Below are positions 16,446 to 22,858 of a stretch of 64,000 bases of DNA, in pieces. The notes beneath the pieces are model-generated. The model saw nothing but the letters and a program-made list of their open reading frames with translations. It was not told the DNA's origin and made no database searches. This DNA comes from Muribaculaceae bacterium (GTDB lineage Bacteria > Bacteroidota > Bacteroidia > Bacteroidales > Muribaculaceae), in contig JAFQZK010000015.1 of NCBI GenBank assembly GCA_017405965.1, forward strand, positions 186,001 through 250,000. Direction: 5' to 3'. Numbering within the stretch: the first letter of the stretch is position 1; every line of letters starts with the position of its first letter. The position numbers and the translations under genes were made by a program.

Positions 16446-17782
16446 AGACTGATAATCACAACAAATCCCGTCTGCTGGTGACGCGCGAGGGGGTGAGCTA
16501 TGTGCTGCCCTTCATCGTGGTGACCTGCTGCTTTGCCCTGTGGGGCTTTGCCAACGACATCACCAACCCGATGGTGAAGGCGTTTTCCAAGATCTTCCGC
16601 ATGAGCGTCACCGACGGCACGCTGGTGCAGGTCGCCTTCTACGGGGGGTACTTCTGCATGGCTCTGCCGGCTGCCCTGTTCATCCGTCGCCACACGTTCA
16701 AGAGCGGCATCGTCATGGGCCTGTCGCTCTATGCCCTGGGTGTGCTGCTGTTCATCCCTGCGCGTGCGATAGGCAGTTTCTGGCCTTTCCTGGTGGCTTA
16801 TTTCATCCTCACGTGCGGCCTGTCGTTTCTCGAGACGACGGCTAACCCTTACATCCTGCTCATGGGTGACCGCGAGACGGCGACGCGCCGCCTGAACCTG
16901 GCCCAGTCTTTCAACCCCATCGGGTCGCTGGCGGGCATGTTTGTGGCGATGAACTTCATCCAGGCCCGACTCAGTCCGCTCGACACGGCCCAGCGTGCGA
17001 CGCTCGACGATGCCCGGTTCGAGGCGTTGAAGCAGAGCGACCTGAGTGTGCTCATCCAGCCTTATGCCCTGCTGGGCGTGGTGCTGATTGTGTTGCTGGT
17101 GGTGTTGCTGCTGGTGCGCATCCCGTCGGTGCGTCAGTCGGCCCGAGAGCGCAGGGCGCCGCTCATGCCTGCCGTGCGCCGTCTGTGGGCCAACACGACT
17201 TACCGTGGCGGCGTGGTGGCGCAGTTCTTCTATGTGGGTGCCCAGATCACCTGTTGGACCTTCATCATCCAGTACGGCACACGTGTGTTCATGGCCGAGG
17301 GGATGAGCGAGCAGGCTGCCGAGGTGCTGTCCCAGCGCTATAACATCGTGGCGATGGTGATCTTTTGCCTGATGCGTTTCGTCAACATCTGGCTGATGAA
17401 GTACTTCAAGCCGGGTCGCCTGTTGTCGCTGTTTGCCTTGCTGGCGATGGTGCTGCTGTGCGGCGTGATTTTTGTCGGCGGGCGCACGGGCATCTATTGC
17501 CTGGTGGGCGTGTCGGCGTGCATGAGTCTGATGTTCCCCACAATCTACGGCCTGGCCCTGGCCGACGTCGGCGAGGATGCCGAGTTGGGTTCGGCGGGCC
17601 TGATTATGGCGATTCTGGGTGGCAGCCTGTTGCCTGCCGTCCAGGCCATGATCATCGACCGTGGCGACACGGCGCTGCTGCCGTCGGTCAACCTGTCGTT
17701 CGTTGTTCCTGTCATTTGCTTCATTGTGGTGCTGCTCTATGGTCGCTACTCCACCCGCACCATAAAAGAAGACAACAAGTAA
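16439..17782 (+). CDS. fucP: FucP-type sugar:H+ symporter (major facilitator superfamily)
   Basis: 447 residues with about 12 membrane segments. ALWGFANDITNPMVKAF near residues 37-53 and GLSFLETTANPYILLMGD near 125-142 are hallmarks of the FucP family (L-fucose, glucose/galactose, N-acetylglucosamine importers). Uptake is driven by protons. The mutarotase and kinase-like neighbours favour L-fucose or a similar sugar, but substrate cannot be read from the sequence alone. The start codon is within the GAATGAG repeat, so changes in repeat number would alter the region before the start. It is the last gene before a strong terminator. Confidence 0.88.
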   Translation: MRETDNHNKSRLLVTREGVSYVLPFIVVTCCFALWGFANDITNPMVKAFSKIFRMSVTDGTLVQVAFYGGYFCMALPAALFIRRHTFKSGIVMGLSLYALGVLLFIPARAIGSFWPFLVAYFILTCGLSFLETTANPYILLMGDRETATRRLNLAQSFNPIGSLAGMFVAMNFIQARLSPLDTAQRATLDDARFEALKQSDLSVLIQPYALLGVVLIVLLVVLLLVRIPSVRQSARERRAPLMPAVRRLWANTTYRGGVVAQFFYVGAQITCWTFIIQYGTRVFMAEGMSEQAAEVLSQRYNIVAMVIFCLMRFVNIWLMKYFKPGRLLSLFALLAMVLLCGVIFVGGRTGIYCLVGVSACMSLMFPTIYGLALADVGEDAELGSAGLIMAILGGSLLPAVQAMIIDRGDTALLPSVNLSFVVPVICFIVVLLYGRYSTRTIKEDNK

Positions 17783-17848
17783 AACGAAAACTACATTAAT
17801 AAAAGGAAGACAATAAATACTAAGGCATCCGCGCTGTGGGTATTAAAG

Positions 17849-17914
17849 ACAACTCAAACAACTTTTTGCGACTATTTTAATATTAGTTGTGCCAGTTGTT
17901 TGAGTTGTTTTTTA
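17849..17914 (+). terminator. Terminator after the FucP gene
   Basis: Perfect 15-bp inverted repeat (17849-17863 with 17894-17908), a 30-base loop, then a run of T. It could also serve the convergent gene on the minus strand. Confidence 0.75.
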
Positions 17915-17998
17915 TTTACTGCTACGCACCGAATGGTTTGTACTTATTGTATTTGTTGTTTTCCTTTTATGCTATTGTTTTCGTTTTCTTAGGGGGAA

Positions 17999-18694
17999 TC
18001 AGTGTCTGAGTACGTAATCGATGAGCAGGGTGGCGTCGGTGATGTTGACCACGCCGTTGCCATCGAAGTCGGCATTGGGCACCTGCTGTTCGAGCATCAG
18101 GGCTTGAATGAGCAGGGTGGCGTCACTGATGTTGACCACACCGTTGTTGTCGATGTCGCCGGGTTGCGGGTCGTCGTGCGGCGTTGATGCGATACCTGTG
18201 AGCAGGGCCCGCTTGATGGCTCCACAACTTACCACATCGGCCTTCCAGGACACGAAACGCAGCCGCGCGGTGTTCAACCCGTGCGGGACGGCCAGCCTGA
18301 TGACAGGATAGTGTGTGCTGCCCGGTGCATCGGGCAGATAGGTCACCGAGTCGAGCGCAGTTCCTGTCTCGTCGTCGATTGCCATGGTCAAGGCGGTCTT
18401 GTCGAGGTCAAACGAACTGTCGTAGTAGTATTGGGTGAACCAGATGAGGCTGGCCTCGATGCTGTCGATGCCCTGGCAGCTGAAAAGCGGTGAGGTAAGT
18501 TGCAGCACAAGGCCTTGACGGGTGACATAGAGTACGATGTTGCCTCTGGCGATGTCGGTCGTCGAGAGAGGGATACCAGGATTGTTGTATTCCCAACCCT
18601 CGAAGTTGGAGGCGGTGAATTGTGGCAGTTCTTGGCCCTTGGCTGCGAACGAGAAGACTAGAACAGTAACTAGAGTAGCGATAATCTTTTTCAT
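17999..18694 (-). CDS. Secreted protein with C-terminal dockerin-like EF-hand pair
   Basis: 231 residues. A signal peptide (ending near AAKG, residue 20) is followed by a 150-residue domain of unknown function and a C-terminal dockerin type I-like module with two calcium loops, DIDNNGVVNISDATLLI and DFDGNGVVNITDATLLI (about residues 178-231). Each loop has Asp/Asn at the ligand positions. Such pairs are common at the ends of secreted Bacteroidales proteins; no matching cohesin is visible here. The gene is divergent from glutamine synthetase and has a perfectly spaced promoter. Confidence 0.82.
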   Translation of the reverse strand: MKKIIATLVTVLVFSFAAKGQELPQFTASNFEGWEYNNPGIPLSTTDIARGNIVLYVTRQGLVLQLTSPLFSCQGIDSIEASLIWFTQYYYDSSFDLDKTALTMAIDDETGTALDSVTYLPDAPGSTHYPVIRLAVPHGLNTARLRFVSWKADVVSCGAIKRALLTGIASTPHDDPQPGDIDNNGVVNISDATLLIQALMLEQQVPNADFDGNGVVNITDATLLIDYVLRH

Positions 18695-18720
18695 GACGAG
18701 TTACAGATTTGTTGGATAGG

Positions 18721-18751
18721 CAAAGGTACCCTTTTTGCCCGATAAGGCAAA
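18721..18751 (-). promoter_or_regulatory. Complete promoter of the dockerin protein gene
   Basis: TTTG at 18748-18751, 19-base spacer, TACCTTTG at 18721-18728. The TTTG is in one arm of the inverted repeat at 18748-18772. Confidence 0.75.
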
Positions 18752-18772
18752 CAAAAAATGTGTTTTTGTTTG
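18748..18772. promoter_or_regulatory. Inverted repeat joining two divergent promoter boxes
   Basis: Perfect 10-bp arms (18748-18757 and 18763-18772) around 5 bases. Each arm ends in a TTTG box, one per strand, so one protein bound here could touch both promoters. Confidence 0.5.
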
Positions 18773-18887
18773 GCACTTCGCGCGACTTGCAGTACCGTTG
18801 CCTTGCGGCGAAGGTGGGCTGCGTCTCGACAATGCAAGAAAAATGTGTTTTTTCTTGGCACTTCGCTCAACTTGCACTACCTTTGTC
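18753..18887 (+). repeat. Imperfect direct repeat of a promoter, two copies 85 bases apart
   Basis: Copy 1 (about 18753-18802) and copy 2 (about 18838-18887) share the AAAAATGTGTTTTT stretch, the words GGCACTTCGC and ACTTGCA, and the -7 position. Copy 2 has a good -7 box, TACCTTTG (18878-18885), which is the likely promoter of the glutamine synthetase gene. Copy 1 has TACCGTTG (18793-18800), probably weakened. Confidence 0.7.
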
Positions 18888-18956
18888 CCAAAGAACCAAA
18901 AACCATTAATTAACCTGCTTTTCAGCCGTAAGCTGAAAGCCAAACATCTTAAGAAA

Positions 18957-20465
18957 TTGGAAAACGAAATTCTGGCACTGAATGCCAACCAGGTAGTGGC
19001 TTACCTGCAGAAAGAGCCTCGTGAATTCACCAAGGCCGACATCATCCGTTACATCGAGGAGAACGGTATCCGCATGGTCAACTTCATGTACCCCGGCGGT
19101 GACGGCAAGTTGAAAACCCTGAACTTTGTGATCAGCAGCAAGGATTACCTTCGCACGATTCTGTCGTGCGGCGAGCGTGTTGACGGTTCGAGTCTGTTCA
19201 CCTTTATCGAGGCCAGCTCGAGCGACCTGTATGTGCTGCCGCGCTTCAGCACGGCGTTCCTGGACCCGTTTGCCGAGATTCCGACGCTGTGCCTTCTGTG
19301 CTCGTTCTTTGACAAGGACGGCAACCCGCTGGAGAGTTCTCCCGAGCAGACGCTGAGGAAAGCCGCCCAGGCCTTCCGCGAGGTGACGGGTATGGAATAT
19401 GAGGCCATGGGTGAGCTGGAGTACTACGTCATCCGCCCGTCGGTGGACTATTACCCCGCCCGCGACCAGCACGGCTACCACGAGTCGATGCCCTATGCCA
19501 AGACCAACGACTTCCGCCAGCGCTGCATGGACTATATCGCCAAGGCCGGTGGCCAGATCAAGTACGGCCACAGCGAGGTGGGCAACTTTGAGCAGGACGG
19601 CGTGGTGTATGAGCAGAACGAGATCGAGTTCCTGCCCGTTCCCGTGCTCGACGCCGCCGACCAGCTGATGATCGCCAAGTGGGTGATCCGCAACCTGGCC
19701 TTCCGCGCCAACCTGAACGTCACCTTCGCCCCGAAGATCACGACGGGCAAGGCCGGATCGGGTCTGCACGTGCACATGCGCCTGATGAAGGACGGCCGCA
19801 ACATGATGATCAACGACAAGGGCGTGCTGAGCGACGAGGCCCGCAAGGCCATCGCCGGCATGATGGACCTGGCCCCGGCAATCACCGCCTTCGGCAACAA
19901 GAACCCGATGTCCTACTTCCGCCTGGTTCCCCACCAGGAGGCTCCCACCAACGTGTGCTGGGGTGACCGCAACCGCTCGGTACTCGTGCGCGTGCCCCTG
20001 GGATGGACCGCTGGCGCCGACATGTGCCGCACCGCCAACCCGCTGGAGCCCGCCAGCAACTTCGACACGACGCAGAAGCAGACCGTCGAGATGCGCTCGC
20101 CGGACGGCTCGGCCGACATCTATCAGCTGCTGGCCGGCCTGTGCGTAGCCTGCCGCCACGGCTTCGAGATGGAGAACGCCCTGGAGCTGGCCGCCAAGAC
20201 CTATGTTGACGTGAACATCCACGACGCCGCCAACGCCGACCGCCTGAACGAGCTCGACTGCCTGCCCGACAGCTGCGTGGCCAGTGCCGACTGCCTGGAG
20301 AAACTGCGTGGCGCCTTCGAGGAGCACGGCGTGTTCAGCGCCCACATGATCGACGGTATCATCGCCGAGCTGCGCTCATTTGGTGACCGCACCCTGCGCC
20401 ACGACATCGAGCACGATCCCAAGCGCACCGCCCAGCTCGTGAACGAGTACTTCCAGTGTGGTTGA
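18957..20465 (+). CDS. Glutamine synthetase family protein
   Basis: 502 residues from a TTG at 18957. Conserved parts: FTKADIIRYIEENGIRMVNF at the start, the glutamate ligand region GELEYYVI, the ATP-side GSGLHVHMRL, the Arg-containing NRSVLVRVPLG and the final EMRSPDGSAD. It is a GlnA-type enzyme that makes glutamine from glutamate, ammonia and ATP. The start is unusual: no in-frame ATG lies between the promoter box at 18878-18885 and the conserved region; TTG 18957, CTG 18978 and GTG 18996 are candidates. The in-frame ATG at 18735 is upstream of that promoter. Codon use is strongly GC-ending, as in highly expressed genes. Confidence 0.9.
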   Translation: MENEILALNANQVVAYLQKEPREFTKADIIRYIEENGIRMVNFMYPGGDGKLKTLNFVISSKDYLRTILSCGERVDGSSLFTFIEASSSDLYVLPRFSTAFLDPFAEIPTLCLLCSFFDKDGNPLESSPEQTLRKAAQAFREVTGMEYEAMGELEYYVIRPSVDYYPARDQHGYHESMPYAKTNDFRQRCMDYIAKAGGQIKYGHSEVGNFEQDGVVYEQNEIEFLPVPVLDAADQLMIAKWVIRNLAFRANLNVTFAPKITTGKAGSGLHVHMRLMKDGRNMMINDKGVLSDEARKAIAGMMDLAPAITAFGNKNPMSYFRLVPHQEAPTNVCWGDRNRSVLVRVPLGWTAGADMCRTANPLEPASNFDTTQKQTVEMRSPDGSADIYQLLAGLCVACRHGFEMENALELAAKTYVDVNIHDAANADRLNELDCLPDSCVASADCLEKLRGAFEEHGVFSAHMIDGIIAELRSFGDRTLRHDIEHDPKRTAQLVNEYFQCG

Positions 20466-20467
20466 TG

Positions 20468-20768
20468 CTCGCTGCGCTCGCAGTTTAGAGTTTAGGGTTT
20501 AGCGTTTAGAGAGGCTCCGCCCAAAGGACCTCACGCTATAGACTCGCTGCGCTCGCAGTTTAGGGTTTAGGGCTTAGCGTTTAGAGAGGCATCCGCCTAA
20601 AGGGCCTCACGCTATAGACTCGCTGCGCTCGCAGTTTAGAGTTTAGGGTTTAGCGTTTAGAGAGGCATCCGCCCAAAGGACCTCACGCTATAGACTCGCT
20701 GCGCTCGCAGTTTAGAGTTTAGTGCTTAGCGTTTAGAGAGGCATCCGCCCAAAGGACCACGCTAAGGC
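20468..20768. repeat. Tandem array of four 75-76-base units
   Basis: Units begin at 20468, 20543, 20619 and 20695, each with CTCGCTGCGCTCGCAG, then TTTAGAGTTTAGGG-type words, then GAGGCATCCGCC and CTCACGCTATAGA. The units are about 95% alike. The first lacks one base and the last lacks the end. No gene is present. Core words of the unit recur near 32,090 and 36,890. Confidence 0.92.
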
Positions 20769-20770
20769 AT

Positions 20771-20850
20771 TGGGATTGCTCGCAAGAAATCAAAACAAAG
20801 ATTAATAATTGACATCCGCGTTCCATCATCAGGAGCGCGGATGTCTCTTT
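20771..20850 (+). terminator. Terminator module A: TGGGATTGCTCGCAAG word plus hairpin
   Basis: A 13-bp stem (20811-20823 with 20833-20845) followed by TCTTT, preceded by TGGGATTGCTCGCAAG and AAATCAAAA. The same module recurs at 36970-37056 with paired base changes in the stem. Confidence 0.7.
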
Positions 20851-20935
20851 AACCTTAAACCTGTTCGCGCCAGCGAGCAGGCCCCTCTAAACTCTCCCCT
20901 CTGAACTCTAAACTGCGAACGTTAGTGAGCATCAT

Positions 20936-22075
20936 TTACATCATGCGGCGTTGGAGCCACAAGCCGAAGACGGGGTCGGTCAATCGCAACAGGCCTCGGC
21001 CATAGGCCTCGATGAGGTCTTTGTTAAGCAGCGAGCTTTTCAATCGGGTGATGTTAGACGGGCTGCCCAAGTTGTACTCCTCACGGATATTGCTCTCGCC
21101 GAATCCCTTATGGTAACCCGCCACTATTGCCCGCAAGAAGTTCATCTGGTAGGCCGACAGGGGTTCGACTTGTTGCATGAACAGGGCTTCGTTGTTATCC
21201 AGCAGGTCATTAATCGCCAGATTCAGTTGCGACTCGGTGGCAGTGTCACCATCGCTCAATCTTGAGAATAACAGCCAAGCCAACTGCTGAACATAGGAGG
21301 AGTAGTTGTCAACCTGTTCACACAGTCGTTGAGCCAGTTCTCTTGAAATGTGGCGGTTGCGATCGGCAAAATGATCCAGGATGTAATCCACCCAGGTTGC
21401 TGTGTCTATTTTCCCCAAGAAGATCATGTCGCCGAATTGATAGAAGGGCATATTGCGGCGCTGGAAGATGGTGCTCATCAGGTGCTGCTTGCTGCCAAAC
21501 AGGCAGTAGGAGGTCAACTGCTGATGCTGCCAGACCGTGCGCAGGCGTTTTTGCACCGTCAACGAGTCAGGCAGTTCTCCCAATTGCTGAAACTCGTCGA
21601 TGCACACCACGATTCGCTTGCCACGCTTATGTGCAATCTCCTCGGCGAGATTCAGCACCTCATCAGGCGTGTGCGTCTTGGGCGTTATGCCCAATGACAG
21701 CGAGAAATCGGTGTTGGGTTCGGGTGAAAAGGTGATTTTGGGAGTAAGGCGGACCAGGAATTCCTTCGCATATTCCATCCACTTCTCGGCATGCGATGCC
21801 GTTTGCTTGATAACCGCTGCCGACAAGGCATTGTAAAACTCATATTCTGTTTTGCAGGCAAACATGTCTAGATAGACCACAATGACATCTTGCCTGGAAT
21901 CAAGCATTTTTTTTACATGCTTGACCAGTGAGGTCTTGCCGATGCGGCGGGGTGAAATCAAGATGGTGTTGATGCCCTCGGTGAAATTGGCTATCAGCCG
22001 CTGACTCTCTTGTTCACGTCCAATGAAGTTATAGTCGCTCACCGCTGTACCGAATATAAAACTCTTTTTGTCCAT
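20936..22075 (-). CDS. AAA family ATPase with winged-helix C-terminus (archaeal ATPase-like)
   Basis: 379 residues. It starts with a FIGREQES box (about 17-24), then Walker A SPRRIGKTS (41-49) and Walker B RIVVCIDEF (154-162). The C-terminal third (about 285-379), with FLRAIVAGYHKGFGESNI and PSNITRLKSSLLNKDLIE, looks like a winged helix, as in the PF01637-type STAND ATPases that are numerous in Bacteroidales. The function of the family is not known; a nucleotide switch acting in regulation or defence is possible. It is a single gene with its own promoter, overlapped by dyad sites at 22119-22175. Confidence 0.85.
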   Translation of the reverse strand: MDKKSFIFGTAVSDYNFIGREQESQRLIANFTEGINTILISPRRIGKTSLVKHVKKMLDSRQDVIVVYLDMFACKTEYEFYNALSAAVIKQTASHAEKWMEYAKEFLVRLTPKITFSPEPNTDFSLSLGITPKTHTPDEVLNLAEEIAHKRGKRIVVCIDEFQQLGELPDSLTVQKRLRTVWQHQQLTSYCLFGSKQHLMSTIFQRRNMPFYQFGDMIFLGKIDTATWVDYILDHFADRNRHISRELAQRLCEQVDNYSSYVQQLAWLLFSRLSDGDTATESQLNLAINDLLDNNEALFMQQVEPLSAYQMNFLRAIVAGYHKGFGESNIREEYNLGSPSNITRLKSSLLNKDLIEAYGRGLLRLTDPVFGLWLQRRMM

Positions 22076-22097
22076 AGCTTCTTGCGATTATTTGCTG

Positions 22098-22129
22098 CAA
22101 AGATAAATCATCTTTTTTTAATACACAAA
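22098..22129 (-). promoter_or_regulatory. Promoter of the AAA ATPase gene
   Basis: TATCTTTG at 22098-22105 and TTTG at 22126-22129, 20 bases apart. The TTTG lies inside the 22-bp palindrome at 22119-22140. Confidence 0.6.
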
Positions 22130-22200
22130 TTTGTGTATTATTTTTTACACAATATTGTGTTGCACAATGTTGTGTAATATGGGTGTGTGTATTGTGTAAT
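22119..22200. promoter_or_regulatory. Cluster of three dyad sites ACACAA-NN-TTGTGT
   Basis: Site 1 (22123-22136) is the centre of a perfect 22-bp palindrome, 22119-22140. Site 2 (22147-22160, ACACAATATTGTGT) is a perfect 14-bp palindrome. Site 3 (22162-22175, GCACAATGTTGTGT) has one imperfect outer pair and an asymmetric centre. A half-site ATTGTGTAAT follows at 22191-22200. Site 1 covers the -33 box of the ATPase promoter, which suggests repression. Confidence 0.75.
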
Positions 22201-22241
22201 CTGATGATAGTTAAGGTCTTGACCGCAGAATTAATAGCAAC

Positions 22242-22283
22242 ACACCACCAAGCTGCCTTGTTGGGGAGGCAGGTTGATGGTGT
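22242..22283 (-). terminator. Hairpin after the Q/P-rich protein gene
   Basis: 17-base arms (22242-22258 with 22267-22283) with two mismatches and an 8-base loop. There is no T run on the minus strand, so its action as a terminator is uncertain. Confidence 0.4.
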
Positions 22284-22308
22284 GGTGGTATGTATCGGAA
22301 CAACAGTG

Positions 22309-22656
22309 TTACTTCTCCTCCTGCTGGTCATCCATCAAGCCGGAACGGATTCCTCCTTGCTGGGTGACTTGCACGCCATACTGGTAGCCCAGTTGATAGG
22401 CCTGCTGCACGAGCTGCTGCATCTGCTGCATGATAGCCTGGTATTGCTGCTGATACTGCTGCTGAGTAGGATACTGCTGTTGGGGCTGCTGGTACCCGGG
22501 AGGGTAGTTGGGCGCCTGCTGCTGCGGTTGTTGCGGCGTTTGATCCCAAGGGTTAGGAATGTCGTTGCCACCTGAGGATTGTCCGCCACCGGCTTGCTGC
22601 TGGGCCTGACGTGCGGCCTCTTCCAATTTTCTCTGAAGTTCGTCAAGTAATCCCAT
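22309..22656 (-). CDS. Gln/Pro/Tyr-rich small protein of unknown function
   Basis: 115 residues. A short amphipathic helix (MGLLDELQRKLEEAARQAQQ) is followed by a low-complexity part in which Gln is the commonest residue, with Pro and Tyr (PNYPPGYQQPQQQYPTQQQY), and an acidic end (MDDQQEEK). There is no signal peptide or membrane segment. The reading frame is supported by its own promoter (TATATTTG at 22695-22702) and by the biased but non-random composition. I do not recognise a family. A prion-like or sticky, disordered protein is possible. Confidence 0.65.
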   Translation of the reverse strand: MGLLDELQRKLEEAARQAQQQAGGGQSSGGNDIPNPWDQTPQQPQQQAPNYPPGYQQPQQQYPTQQQYQQQYQAIMQQMQQLVQQAYQLGYQYGVQVTQQGGIRSGLMDDQQEEK

Positions 22657-22694
22657 AATGCTTGTTATGAATGGTTAGTAAATAATATAGTGCA

Positions 22695-22702
22695 CAAATA
22701 TA
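22695..22702 (-). promoter_or_regulatory. Promoter -7 box of the Q/P-rich protein gene
   Basis: TATATTTG, with TTGT 19 bases upstream (22722-22725). Confidence 0.6.
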
Positions 22703-22768
22703 GACATTTTATTTGAAAACAACAAAAAATCTAACAATGTTTAACCATTTTACACACCAAACGGGGGT

Positions 22769-22803
22769 GAAAAACGCGGGGCCAGGAAACACCTCCCGGC
22801 CCC
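22769..22803 (-). terminator. Terminator of the double-SUMF1 gene
   Basis: 10-bp GC-rich stem (22778-22787 with 22794-22803) with one G-U pair, then GCGTTTTTC on the minus strand. Confidence 0.75.
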
Positions 22804-22810
22804 AAAATAT

Positions 22811-22857
22811 CTAACTTCTAACTCCTAACTTCTAACTCCTAACTTCTAACTCCTAAC
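22811..22857. repeat. Simple repeat of TAACTTCTAACTCC
   Basis: Three tandem copies of a 14-base unit (itself two 7-base halves) directly after the stop of the minus-strand SUMF1 gene. Confidence 0.9.
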
Positions 22858-22858
22858 G

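Noticed and set aside
20468-20768. Tandem repeats as a possible CRISPR array
   Set aside because: The units follow each other directly without unique spacers, and no cas genes are near.
22309-22575. Hydrophobic Leu-rich plus-strand frame opposite the Q/P-rich protein
   Set aside because: CTG/CAG repeats give Leu on one strand and Gln on the other; the promoter and the start codon favour the minus strand.
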